NCBI GenBank assembly: GCA_030407085.1
Contig: CM059587.1
Span: 28,989,001 to 29,053,000 of the forward strand
Length of the DNA: 64,000 nucleotides
Source: Trichopria drosophilae
Lineage: Eukaryota > Arthropoda > Insecta > Hymenoptera > Diapriidae
Direction: 5' to 3'
Shown here: positions 14,271 through 25,985 of the stretch, in pieces
Layout: each line of letters opens with the position of its first letter
Position numbering within the stretch: position 1 is the stretch's first letter
Position numbers and translations under genes: made by a program
The notes under the pieces: generated by a model
Told to the model about the DNA's origin: nothing
The model's input: the letters and a program-made list of their open reading frames with translations, nothing else
Database searches by the model: none

Positions 14271-15743
14271 TCTTCGGGAAGAGTTTATAGCATTTTTATA
14301 GCTAATATTTAAATAACAGATTTCAACTTTTTTCTCAGTTTTCGTCAGATCAGTTTTATTTGACTAACATATCAATAAACTTTTTTTATATAACATAAAT
14401 GGTACAAAAATACCCTAGATAATTATTTTTCTTTTATTGTATGCTTGGAATTGTCTATTATGTAATTGAGGCGCCGGATCGTGCAACCGGCCGTGAAACG
14501 TTTTCGTTGGCGCCTGTATTTCTTCTCGGATTCTCTTCTTAAGGACTGAATTCGGTGAATAATAATTAAAATTGTTCATTATATTGTTCACCAATAAATT
14601 GTACAGAATAGAACAATTTTCCTTCTTAGGTTTACTATGTTTGAAATAATAATAAAAATACTCAACAACACTCGAAGCTGTTCATATGTGATTTACGCGT
14701 TACCGTATGAAATAGTGGAATAATTTTTTTCAAACAATGATAATAGGTTCTCGTTTGCATTATTACTCTCACAATACTATAAAGATTATTCAAAAAAAAC
14801 TTAATTTCTTAAGTTTTAAATACTTATGGCGAGCTGAAAAAAAAAATACAATGCCTCAAAAAACTAATTTTAATGTTTTTCTGTAAATATGGCAAGCGTT
14901 ACAACCCTAAGAGTTAGATCAATAAATACCTATATAATTGAAATGAAAAGAAGAGAAATCAATAGATTTTAAAAACACTCCAAAAAGTAGATTGTTAACT
15001 CTGCAATTCAATTTGATAAATCTACATTTTCCTTCAGATCCGCTCGAATTTTATTTATGCCATTACTTTTATCGACATACGCATAAGTAATATCTGCATA
15101 ATTCAAATATGACGACGTTCGAGTGTCAATATTTGAGGCAAAAATACACAATTGATATATCGCAGTTATATTAAACCGTTGAGGCGAAATAAATAGTCAT
15201 ATGTATTTCGATCGTATTCGATTTCAGAGTTTTACACTACAGTATTTGCAATTTATAATTAAAAGTAGAATTACACATATCATAAAAGAAATACTTTTGT
15301 GTAAAACGTCCTATACTTTGCTAATATTTGATTATCTGAGTCCGCAGAATTGTAACGGATATATTTAAAACTATATAAAACTGTGCTTAGCTCTACATTC
15401 AATTAATTAAAATAGCAGTATTTAAGTTGACATTTTCTACGATTGGAATGCCTCTTGTTAATATTATAATTAGGATATGGGTTGTGACCGAGGCAATATG
15501 AGTATTCTTGTATTTTTATGGATGTTTATTGATGGTATTGAATTTAAAATATACTATTATAACACTAAAATACAAGAAAATCATCTTTTGGTATCGAGAG
15601 TTATGTGCTATCTTAATCCGAAATGCATCCTTTGTATATTCAATTACGGAGGTGTTTTATATTACGGCTGGAATAACCAGATGGAATAGTTATATTCAAA
15701 ACCAGGTTGATAAAAAAACAATTTGGTAAATGCAGAGAAAGCA
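14271..15743. other. Very AT-rich DNA, nothing recognised
   Basis: Long A/T runs and no meaningful open frame. A small inverted repeat (AAAATTGTTC and its complement) lies at about 14570-14625. No element termini were identified. Confidence 0.6.
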
Positions 15744-15747
15744 TTAA

Positions 15748-16318
15748 TAGCGAGATATCTTTTTTTTCGTTCATTTTCAACTTTAATTTTCTCGGCGATT
15801 AAGAATGTAAAAAATTCTTCAGGACCCATTTCTTATGTATTTGACTTCGCTCTTTCAGTGTCTGCAATCGAAATAAAAAAAAATGGATTTTCAAAAAGTT
15901 ACAGCCATTTCTTTAAAGAAAAATCTTCTTCAATTTTCTTTCAGAAATAAATTTTTTTTTAGGCGGCTCAAAAATGTTGGCGGAAGAATTTTTCCCCACA
16001 AATATTAATAATCTGTGTATCTTTATTTTTTTTTTCAATTTTCTATTTGTATGACATTGATTATCTAAATATTTCTCGGGTCGCTCATAACGAATCTGAA
16101 GTCAGATTTCAAAAATTCAAAATGGCAGATCCAATATGGCAGAATATATTTGTATTCGAATTGTACAGAGCTACATGCAACTGAATTCAATTGTAAACAA
16201 ATTTATATGAATTTTGTTCTATAGAAATGGTTCCTGAAGGATTTTTTACATTCTTAATCGCCGAGAAAATTAAAGTTGAAAATGAACGAAAGAAAGTGTC
16301 CGTCCTGGCGTTATAGGG
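15748..16318. mobile_element. piggyBac-like MITE flanked by TTAA
   Basis: TTAA stands at both edges (15744-15747 and 16319-16322). The right end read inward is CCCTATAACGCCAGGACG. A CCC tip next to TTAA is the hallmark of piggyBac elements. The two arms, about 15760-15830 and 16210-16300, are inverted copies that share a long stretch around TTCTCGGCGATTAAGAATG. The left tip is degraded: CCC is lost although TTAA remains. The interior holds the module found in other elements of this window (16072-16140). There is no coding capacity, so it must be moved by an enzyme supplied elsewhere. Confidence 0.72.
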
Positions 16319-16379
16319 TTAAAATACTACAGTAACGCTGTAGGACAATGAGACAAGGACAGACAATGAAATCGACTAT

Positions 16380-17030
16380 ATGCCGATAAAAAGAATACCA
16401 TATTTCGCAAAAGCGACGAGCAATAAAGAAAACTGCAAGGAATTAACATTTTTATCCTCGATCATTCCCAAAAGAAAAAGTTTTTCGCATACCTCGGAAA
16501 TCCCTTTGTTTCCGTGCGGGAAACAAAGTGCAGGCAGGCGTTTACAATTGGCACATGAAATTTAAAGAAGTCATGGATGGCACAGCGTTCGCGATGTCGA
16601 CGGTCGGTCGCGGAAAAGCGAGCTCTCCCGATCTATATAACGACGCCGTTCGAGCCCTTATTCTTTTCTCTTCCTTCCAGCTCGCTGGAAATTTACATTT
16701 CCTCCCTCAGCACCGGGCGAAACCGTCTGTTTATCCCGCTTTCTTCTAAAGAGCCGCGTTGCTGGGTATACTCCTTCACCCCCAGGATCCTCCCCAGTCG
16801 TCCCCGCCAAATCCTTCGTGTGCCCTGTCTCCCCCGCTGAAAACGAGGCTCTGCATTTTTCTCCAGATCTCCTGCCCATTCCACCCCCGCCTTCGGTGCA
16901 GAAGAGACAATCCACCATTTACGTTGAGATTACACTCAATAATCGAAAATATGCCGACGAATAACTCCTCAAATTATTTGTACTCGATCGTCACCCGGGA
17001 CATCACGGGGAGATGATCAAGCAAAAGGAC
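16380..17030. other. GC-rich patch with C-rich tracts
   Basis: CpG and C/T-rich sequence stands out against AT-rich flanks. Frames of 61-87 codons are open in several registers on both strands. A TATATAA box-like string near 16634 and pyrimidine tracts ending in CAG (about 16680) are present but isolated. No gene is recognised; a regulatory element or untranslated exon is possible. Confidence 0.35.
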
Positions 17031-20000
17031 TTCAGACGCAGCAAAATTTCAAGACAGGAAATGGGGTCGGTGTTTCTGTTGTTATTTTTCTTATCATCCT
17101 ACTTTCAGATGTTGCTGATGTCGATGGAAAATTAAAATATACGATTTCTTTTGTTTGTATTACATCACTTTAATTTAATGATAATCTAACCCTAAAATCA
17201 AAGGGCATGATGTAGAAAACTGGAAGTAATAGTATATATTTCCAATTAACTCCAGATAAGGTTATTAAGACAATAGGTACCATTATATTAATTTGATAAC
17301 AAAACAATCATAAAGAGCGAGTCTCACATCACAGAATTCATTGACATAAATGTCTTCTTCATTGCTTGTATGTCATTATAGATCAGGTTGTATCGAAACG
17401 TTGCCTTCAGCACGTACTCCACCGCCATGTTTCGAACGCAATAGATTCAGTTTTCACTGAGAGTTCTTAACTGTTCTTTTCTTTTGATAAGAATTTGTGT
17501 GCACTGAACACAAATTTGGAATTCCAGAACTCATCTTCGATAAAAATTACACCGTGTCATATTTCATGACCAGCTCAGCCAATCCTTTATTTTATAGACA
17601 ACTAACATCAGACTTGAACATTTTTCTATGTAACTGAATATTCTACTTCTTGCGTAACAATCATAATAATATTATAAAAACGTCATTAAAATATTTAAAA
17701 AAAAATGTCGTTCAATTTACGGAAGACCGTGATGCAGTTTTGTTTGCATTTTAGCGAGACATTTATTTATTTTTCAAAACAAAAAAAAAATTAGGATTTT
17801 GTAAAACTTTGAAATACTTGAACTCCTATTGTGAATTAAATAAAGACTATTTGTATTTCTATTGTATATATAACAAGACAAAGTCTCTTGATTCAATTAG
17901 ACATTCAATTCGGTAGTTTCTATTGTGCTCCTAAATAACTGTAAAAATGTGGTAATTACTAAATTTAAAGTAAACACGCGTAATAGTTGTACAAGAAACT
18001 TTAATGGTTTACGAGATATGCGACAAGATTATCTAAAGCCGAGAGGATTAACATCGTGTCAGGAACCCCGACGTGTAACTCGCGAAAATATCCGATACGC
18101 GATGCGAACAGTGACGTAACAAGAGAGACGTAAATATTACATGGGGAATGTAGCGAGTTTCATCTCGCGGGCTCATTATGTTCGTGTAAATTAAAGCGAA
18201 ATTAGTTACATATCTGCTTCTTACAAAACGGACGTTTTGACTGGCGTTGTTCAACTACAGGTGAATTACTTTTTAAGAATACTAAAATGAATGAAATTCA
18301 AGAAAAATGAAGGTATTTACATTTATAAAATAATTCTATTACTTGTGTATAAAAGAACTGATAATTTTATTCCCAGTTTGACATGTGAAATATTAAATAT
18401 GATGTGAAGTGTACTCAGTAATAGATACACTTTTTCAATTTTTTCTTATTTTCAGTGTTCAAAGTAAGTTTTGTAATTTTGATTTTTTCTAATGGCTATC
18501 ATACATATCTTAATCCAGTTTCTGTCCGAGCACTTTGCTTTAGTGTCAGAATGCTGTATGTGCCTTAATTTTATGCAGTTTTATAAGGAGCCCAACACTC
18601 GTTTAATCATTGAATATTCAAATTCAGGTGAACTTCAAACTGTAGTTGGCCCGTAAGCGGAAGCTTTGATTTTACCTAGATTTCATATTTATTTACTAGT
18701 AATATTTTAGTGTCTATTGGTATTACGTCGTAAACCTATTGGCCACTTTGTTGTTCTAATTCTTACAATTCTTTTTTCTACTTCAAGATAAGCTCCCCAT
18801 AATGCTTAAATATTGAATTTAAAACAAATTCCTTTAGTTTAGAGGTTATGTATTCTAATATTCTCAGTTGGGTTGCCTTTTTGTTGTCTGTATGCAGAGC
18901 ATACAACTGTCGTGTGTTCAGGAGTATGTTCTTCTTCAGGCATGCATGACCCACCTTCCTTTAATCAGAATTGGGTCAGCTGGGCTCCTAAATTTCCAAA
19001 TGAAGGTTCGAACTGCCAAGTAATGATTGTAATGATTCATTTTAATAAAAAACAAAGCTTCTCTTTTAGAAAAGAACATATTTTAAAATCAAACAAATGT
19101 ATTTATACGCTTGCAATTTTTATATAGTAAATAAATATACGATGGACAGTTCAGATGAGCCAATCACGATGTTTATGATGCATATTTTTAATTATAAAAT
19201 ATTGTTATTCCCTTCGACACACTTTTTACCATACCTTTGTGTTTTGATTTTCCCCATTCCTGTTGGTCTCCTCATATCTCTATTAATTTCTCCATCCACA
19301 TCGATCACAAGACTTTTTCGTGACACATACTCGGGTGCATCTACGTTTCAGAGTTGCTGGACTCTGATTCATGAACGACGCATAATTCTTTTATGTTATG
19401 ATCGATCAAATTAACGGAGACTTGTTAAAGTGTTCCTTTGAAAGAAATATGTAAATAAATTTCTGACTACAAGATTATTTGGTAAAAAATAATGTATTGC
19501 AAGTTTCATTACACAAATCTCTTTCAATCGATATCATCAACCGACATTCATTTGTCAAGTCTCCAGGACGCTAGGTATCGAAGCAAACAGAGAAAAAGAT
19601 GCGAAGAGGTTGAAATTCATTGGATTCCTGCCACTCATTGTCAGAAGCGGCAAGCGAATGAGCGAAAGGGATCAGCTTTCGCGGCGGGTCCTAATCCAAG
19701 CGGATCTCATACCGAAATCAGCGCGTAATTGATGCAATTTTTCCCTGAGGCCGTATTAGAAAAGCACATGCGAGACAGAAAATGCCTAAAGAGTGGGAGA
19801 GAAAGAGAGGGAAGAGTGAAAGAAGTCGTATTGCTCGGATTTCACCCTTAGGTAGCGATTGCAGCTAAGAGAAACGGGCGAAAGGTACTTTTCTCCGAGA
19901 GCCTTTAACCTTTAATAAAGAGCTTACGAGGCTAAATAGAAACATTTTTCCGACGACTTGGTTGGCACACCCGGCTCCACTCTTACGAGTGAAATGAGCC

Positions 20001-20519
20001 ACGATTCGACCGACTATTCACTATTGCTGACTGCCTTTCCTTTTGCTTCCTTCTCTTTTACGATCCCGTACCTCATCTTCCAACAAACTTGTGTAGGCTT
20101 CATGACTTGAGGCAAAGTAAAGTATTCTCGTTGATGAGCAGCAGACCACAAGGGAATAGAAAGCGATGGAACCGATAACAAATGAGCATCTCCATTTTAT
20201 TTCTTTTGACGAGCAAAGGAGAATTTCAGGGGGCATTTAAGAAACTGCACTTAAAATTTCTTTGTATAACATAAATTCCGTATGAAAGTATTATAAAAAT
20301 ATAAATTTGGAAAGAATTCATACAAAACAAGTACTTGGCGGTGTAACGTTATTATTTACACTTATATGTTTTATTGGAACATCACACAACTGATACATAA
20401 TTAACATAAAAAAATCATTACTCCTTTTATCTCATTATCTTGAGCAAATAAAATCTAAATGATACACACAATTTTTTAACGAAATAGATGTCGAATTATA
20501 AAAATGAGTCCAACTAAAA
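17031..20519. other. AT-rich non-coding DNA
   Basis: No gene or transposon terminus was recognised. The 18870-19050 stretch contains a pyrimidine-AG acceptor-like site (TTCTTCTTCAG near 18940) followed by about 80 bases of non-repetitive sequence that could be an exon or a retroelement scrap. The 19560-20030 part is richer in CpG. Nothing else stands out. Confidence 0.45.
17492..17516. repeat. Perfect 9-bp stem hairpin
   Basis: AATTTGTGT, then seven bases, then ACACAAATT. The arms are perfect complements. It is short and AT-rich, with no T-run or neighbouring gene to give it a role. Confidence 0.5.
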
Positions 20520-20900
20520 GAGAGGAGAGGGCGATTTCCTTAAATATCAAAATGATGTAAAAAACCTGGATGACCCCTCGGTGGATGATCTACCTTCGAT
20601 TAAATTCGGGTGATTGGATCCCATTTCGATCGAGGTACGAATTACCAGAGATGTTCTCGGCTCGGTTGACAGCATCCATTTTGTGTCGCCACTCCATGTG
20701 CCTGGACGAATGCCGTCAATGATGATAAGGCGTAAGGACTCTCCATAAATATTAACAAAATATCCGGTGCACCGATACTTAACAAAACTCTCTGTGAGTT
20801 TTATCGATATTTCAAAATATATATATGAGACAAACTCATTCTTTCAGCCTGATCGAGGAGGAAGGAATGGTTCCGCGTCCTTTTTCGCAAGTCTGCTTCT
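20520..20900. other. Mixed-composition stretch before the CT array
   Basis: About 20560-20750 is balanced in composition and rich in CpG and GATG/GACG words compared with its AT-rich flanks. It has no long frame and no repeat. It could be a conserved non-coding element. Confidence 0.3.
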
Positions 20901-20908
20901 TCTTTCTT

Positions 20909-20914
20909 CCCCCC

Positions 20915-20966
<52 letters not shown>
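20909..20966. repeat. C homopolymer followed by (CT)n microsatellite
   Basis: About 17 consecutive C residues run directly into about 20 CT units. The overlapping open frames give Pro/Ser/Leu repeats and are artefacts. The length is probably polymorphic. On the opposite strand it is a GA array, a possible GAGA-factor platform. Confidence 0.92.
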
Positions 20967-20969
<3 letters not shown>

Positions 20970-21455
20970 GCTATTCCTCCTTAGACTCTCCTTCTCTATC
21001 TCTCTGGCTCTAACTACACTAACATTAACGATATACTAATATATACTAGAGTTACATATGTACAAGTTCATGGGTTAACTTAACCGTTACAGCGGCAGGG
21101 TCATGCAGAAGTAAACTGTATTTATATAAGAGCCCTAATAGTTAAGTAGCACCAAGTACTAGTTTTATACAATTTTTAAAGAATTCTGCGTAGCACCATC
21201 TATCAAGAAAGTTATCAGCATAAAATTCTTCAGCAAAAAACCAAATTCCGATTTTTTGTCGAACCATGAGTCTGCTCTTTTTTTCAGAAGGTGCTGGATA
21301 TAACATTGACGTATACACGGGGCGAACAGGGAAGACTGCTAAAAGCTCGAGATCTGAGGGATCGGAGGTGGGCGACGCGGTAATTATTCGACGTAGGCTT
21401 GAAAAATTGCCACGTAATCCGCAAATCGATATCGCGAAAGGATGCAAGAATAAGA

Positions 21456-21470
21456 AGCGCCCCCTCGCGA
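21456..21470 (-). promoter_or_regulatory. CTCF-like motif
   Basis: On the minus strand this reads TCGCGAGGGGGCGCT, matching the conserved animal CTCF core (CCRCNAGGGGGCGC type) except for the first base. CTCF is present in insects and marks domain boundaries. A single motif match is not proof of binding. Confidence 0.4.
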
Positions 21471-21505
21471 ATGTCGAGATAACCTCACGGCTTCTTAGAT
21501 GGGGA

Positions 21506-21520
21506 CCAGCAGAGGGGGCG
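21506..21520 (+). promoter_or_regulatory. CTCF-like motif
   Basis: The plus strand reads CCAGCAGAGGGGGCG. The first eleven bases match a common CTCF core variant, with an expanded G run before GCG. It lies 35 bases from the minus-strand motif, so the two point away from each other. Confidence 0.33.
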
Positions 21521-22319
21521 AGGGTGCTCGTATCGCGAAAGTAACGTATCGATATCGTAATAAGGGAATGATTGGATGCGTTAGCGGCACCAGCAACCGG
21601 CTATTATTCATAATGTCGCCCGGGTCTTCGCCCGTACGGTGCCTGCCTTATATCTCTCGCCCGAGGGTCGAGATATAAAGCATCGAGGATCTCCTGAAAT
21701 AAGCCGCGGCGAGAAAGATGCCGCGGATGGAAAGCGTCCTTTATACGTCTCTGCTCTCCATTCCAAGAAATTTATGCCTTTCCTCTAAAACAATTTCTGC
21801 ATATAATCCAAGTTCCCCATAGTTTTTTGAAACAACGTGTAGTCAAGTAATGGAATTTTTCGCGAAATGCATTTTGGACGACAATATTTTTTCCTCGAGA
21901 GCAAAACGAAACTTTTATATGCAGGTAATTTATCTCGATGTTATGAAAGCCGATGTGTGAAAATATTTGATGTCTTATGTCATATTTACACTTTTAAAGA
22001 ACTTTATGATTGTTGGAATGAGAATGGCCCTTGCCTTGACAAGGAACCTAACAAGCGCATTGTAAGGAATGCTTGAAAAAGTTTCATACGAAAATGTGGA
22101 CAATTTTCCTTATTTTGAAATTTCGCAATACGAGTATGACATTTACTATAAATTTTCGCAGCAGTGGATGTACGAATGAAAAAATAGTTTCTTGAAGCTA
22201 CACAAGATAGCGCACGAATCCAAAAATGGACGCGACCATCAGGTAGTTGAAATGCCAAACTTTCCGACATGTACATTGAGTGAATCAAAACTCGTCTCTG
22301 AAATTTTTCAAGAAGGGAG

Positions 22320-22330
<11 letters not shown>

Positions 22331-22406
<76 letters not shown>

Positions 22407-22408
22407 GT
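22331..22408. repeat. (GA)n microsatellite
   Basis: More than 30 nearly uninterrupted GA units. The Arg-Glu repeat frame through it is an artefact. It is the reverse complement in kind of the CT array at 20.9 kb. Confidence 0.95.
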
Positions 22409-23199
22409 ATGCGACTATAACAAAACTCCAGACATTTCAATTATCACAATTATAAAAACTAGCTAGGGCCTGGGTTGTTTCTAGACAAATTTTCTATCAG
22501 GGTGGTTGACTGCAATCTTGACTTCCTTGATATTTTCTGTTGTTGTAACTGGATGGTTGTTTAAACATGAACATTCACAGAGAAGGTGGTCTTTATCTTG
22601 AAAGTCCTGTCTATATTTTCAGGCTGAGGAATCGTGTAAAGTTGTTCTTGCTAGGACAAAGCACAGCTATTATGGACTGATCTTAACCGATTGATTGGGA
22701 TCATATCTTTTCTTGAAAGTTTTTTAATACTTTCTGATGTGGTAATGTAATAAATGTAATGTCCATTGCTTGGGGCAGTTGTTGTCATAGTTATTGTTCA
22801 GGTTATAATTCTGGCCGTGAATCATAATCTGAACATTTTGTACGTAATCATTTCAGTACCTAATTATTTCTACAATAGTCTTTTGTTTGTCTTACTACGC
22901 ACATTTCAATATTGTACAGAAGTTGGGGAGTTACGACACAAGAGGAACACTATTTCTCATGCAGAGAGCCAACATTGCTTATATTTACGAATATACACCC
23001 GGCTGAATCTTAGCTCAAGTTGCTGTACTTGGTTTTGGTTTCGGTAAATTTCATATATATTTCATATATACGTCAAACGACTGCTAACAAATAGGAGCAT
23101 AAATGAAGGAAATGTATTAACTTACTTGCACCTATCAATAATAAGCTTGACATCTTTATAGTAATATATTGACTATTTATGAACCAAATTTTTATCTGG
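22409..23199. other. Non-coding DNA next to a LINE remnant
   Basis: T/G-rich sequence without recognisable genes. Parts of 22490-22640, read on the minus strand, have short open stretches that might be decayed retroelement coding sequence, but no diagnostic motif is present. Confidence 0.35.
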
Positions 23200-23674
23200 T
23201 CTATACAGCAGTTAATGGAACTGACTTGACTGGGAGGGTGGCACTGCCATTTCAAGAAGCACTCAACCTTCTGGAGAGACAAATGAAATCCCAACAAGTT
23301 AGAGAGTGGATTAAAAACAAAGAATGCAGCACAACCAAAAGCCTTGCAGGAGAGCTGCAGGCGGACAGATGGGCTGAAAAACTGATCGAATTGGACAGAA
23401 GTGAAATAAGAATCTCTATTGAAATCCTAACCGGACATGGAAATTTAAATAAGCACAGTCACACCGTGGGAAGTAAACCTTCACCATATGTATTAGATGT
23501 GATGAAAACCAGGAGGAATCATCCATTCACTTCCTATGCGAATACCTTGCCTTAATGGAGGCTCGAAGGAGATACCTGGACTCTCTATTTTTGAGCAAGG
23601 CGGAAGTCAGGGAGCAGAATCTCCGCCAACTTTTGAGATTCTGCAAAGCAGTTGGATATCCAACACAACTCTGA
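23200..23674 (+). pseudogene. C-terminal remnant of a non-LTR retrotransposon ORF2
   Basis: The first frame carries the pattern LDRSEIRISIEILTGHGNL followed by a His-rich turn. This matches the region after reverse transcriptase in Jockey/R1-type LINE proteins, which typically reads ...LTGH.xL..H. At about 23489 the reading shifts by one frame and continues as CIRCDENQEESSIHFLCEY, giving the terminal zinc knuckle (C-x2-C ... H-x3-C) shared by these elements. It then runs to a stop at 23672-23674. The endonuclease and reverse transcriptase domains are missing. The frame change and the 5' truncation make it a dead copy. I infer the Jockey/R1 side of the LINE tree; the exact clade cannot be fixed by eye. 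Confidence 0.8.
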
Positions 23675-23790
23675 ATAGCATCAGGAATAGCATACAAAGG
23701 TAAACAGCTAAGTGTCCTGAATTCTGGGGTCCATCCTGAACCTGATGAAGACTGACCAATACCAATACCAAATACAACAGATTCCCTAAC
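23675..23790 (+). mobile_element. 3' UTR and tail of the LINE remnant
   Basis: Follows the LINE stop codon directly. It contains CCTGATGAAGACTGACC and then a short run of ACCAAT-like units (ACCAATACCAATACCAAATAC), the kind of simple tail used by LINEs lacking poly(A). The end is placed approximately. Confidence 0.55.
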
Positions 23791-24164
23791 TGTCTACAGC
23801 GAAGTAAAGTTCTTTAAATTTTTTTACAGCATTATGTTAGGATAATCATGTTTAACTGTTTAAGCCAACCCAACCAAGGCGGAAAAAAGTTTATTCCAAA
23901 CCAAGCTTGTGTTCAACCAAAAGCTCGAAGTTTGGGCTCAATATAACTTTGGTTTGTGCTGGGCCTAAACTTTTTCTTAAGTACAAGTTGTTTAGGTTAA
24001 CTGTGTTCAGCAGAAACCTGGATGTTGTAGAACCCAAAATATTTTTTTCCGTGAAGATATGCTTTTGTGCTTAAAAATATTGCCGTCATTATTACTACTA
24101 TCTACTATTGGCGCGAAATTGTGTTCTATCGAACAATTAATGATTGCATCGTTGATCATCAGAC

Positions 24165-24197
24165 CCCTGACGAGGGATCAGCAGGATCCGAAATGTC
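24165..24197 (+). other. LINE-tail-like hairpin motif
   Basis: CCCTGACGAGGG followed by ATCAGCAGGATCC and GAAATGTC. Short hairpins ending in GAAAYGTC are common in the 3' regions of insect retroelements. No coding remnant is attached. It may be an isolated 3' fragment. Confidence 0.3.
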
Positions 24198-25299
24198 ATT
24201 CCTGCCCCTTTATTCTTTCTTGTTAAAAATTTTGTTTGTATTGCGAGAGAATTTAACATATTTGTAGGTCATAAGCCCTTCTTTTTAATTATTGCTAGAC
24301 AATAGCTAAAAAAAGTGGACATAAAATTTAATTTTATTCTATTGAGCAATATTTTTAATCTAGATAGTTTGTCTAGAGTTTAAATGTTTAGTGTTTACTT
24401 GTTTTCCACGGAATCTTATATAGCAAAAAAATATCAAAAAATTTGTTAGAATTGTTGTCAAATTGTTCCCATCGATTAGCATTTTAGTTAATGCCTTGCC
24501 ACAAAAGTAATTCTATATTTTAAATGGTACACTCGCGTGATATAAAAGAGTGGGTATTAAAACTAGAGGCACCACGAAATACGAACAACCCATTGCGCGA
24601 AGTAATTACACTTCTGTTTTCTGCGTACAGCATGGAGCAATTAGGATTGCCAGGAATTTTTTTTACGTCAACCGCGAGTCGAGTCATGTAATTGTGGAGG
24701 GAATGTTTTTTTTGTCGTATCTAATTAGCTCTACCTAAATGTCGATAAACTAACTGGTGATATTAAATGTTTCTATACCTTGTAGGTAAACTTTCGAGCA
24801 ATGATTAGAGTTTTAATATAAATGTTGAATCTTACATTGATGTCAAAATTGTAGTTCCTGATCTTTTATACCTACGAATAAAAAGAGATCATATCGAGGA
24901 CAAAATGTCCTGACTTATTTTCTAGACTTGCGTAGAAAACTAACTTTTCTATTTTTGTGTAATATTGTCTTTTCGATGATTAACCAACAAGGTTCAAGTT
25001 CGTCGTAAACATGTTCATCGCCTTTCTTCCTTGCGTAATAAAAAGATTGATGATGAGAAAGGGTTTCTAATGGATGGCCATTGACTTATACAAATTTCTG
25101 CAATGTACATAAAACCGAGATCGCGTAAAAAAGCAGACAATAAATATTTCTTAGCAGCCGTAAAAACGTGATGGCAGATGCCGGATACGTCAGCATGTTT
25201 TTCTTTCATCAAAATTAATTGATAAAAAGGTCGCCTCCCCTAGAAGTACAATTGAACCAACCTGCGTAAGATGTATAATTTATAAAACGGCATTAAAAC
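24198..25299. other. AT-rich non-coding DNA
   Basis: Nothing recognised: no frames with protein character, no termini and no RNA boxes. Confidence 0.55.
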
Positions 25300-25985
25300 G
25301 TCCAGGACGCTATTTGGCATCTCATCTTAAGACCGCGAAACCTTGTACACCGTCGGAACATCGTTGAACGGAAAATACATGCATCCTTCGGTTGTCTACA
25401 AGGGGTATATTTTGCGTGGAGTAATAGACGGGCAAGGGAACGGGAACATATTAGCTCGACTTAAGGCGCGGTATAATGATCCCGAGCGAAAACCGTCTTA
25501 CACCGAGTGTGCCAGAGTGTGCGAAGGGTTTTGAGATTCAGGACGGGTCCAGGGGGTGGCAGAGAGGAGGTCGTAAGCAGTCAGGCGAAAATAAGTGCGA
25601 CTTGGAGCCACCGCTGATTGTGAACCGCGAGTGTCTCTATGCGCGGTGTAACGTAAAGTAATGTCTCTGCTTCTGCCTTGAACGAGTGGGACGGAATCGA
25701 GAGTCCCTAAAATGAGAAGTGGCGGACTCGAGAGGTGGGACGCGGGGGTGCTGAATGGGAAATGAAGAGACGAAAAGGGGCGTCGGAATAAGGGTGGCTT
25801 TAAAATCGGCATCAAACGCGCGAGAAGGCCACCCTCGCCGCAAATTTTTATTCATTGACACTACACGGCCGAGCACCCTCGAAACTCAAAAGCCAAAAGA
25901 CTGTTCCTCCTCCGCACTCGGCGACGTCTCAGCTGTTCTTAAACTTGATACGAGTATCGCGGGAACTTCGGATCGAGTTTAGACT
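25300..25985. other. GC-rich patch with overlapping frames
   Basis: CpG-rich. Plus-strand frames of 61-75 codons and minus-strand frames of 79-105 codons overlap. The composition resembles the 8-kb and 37-kb islands. No family is recognised; a 5' exon or a regulatory island is possible. Confidence 0.35.

Larger units (their letters stand above)
21240..21780. other. CpG-rich island
   Basis: Dense CpG over about 500 bases with many TATCG/CGATA words (for example 21424-21440 and 21533-21560). A 92-codon plus-strand frame (21266-21544) and a 101-codon minus-strand frame overlap it, neither recognisable. It carries two CTCF-like motifs, listed separately. It lies between the CT array at 20.9 kb and the GA array at 22.3 kb. 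Promoter, enhancer or insulator are all possible. Confidence 0.4.

Noticed and set aside
14461..14515. GAGGCGCC...GGCGCC as another copy of the AATT MITE
   Set aside because: Only the first few bases match; the CAAAACCTGCCAAGTCC part is absent.
20767..21039. Pro/Ser/Leu-rich frame
   Set aside because: It is the translation of the C and CT microsatellite.
22192..22455. Arg-Glu repeat frame
   Set aside because: It is the translation of the GA microsatellite.
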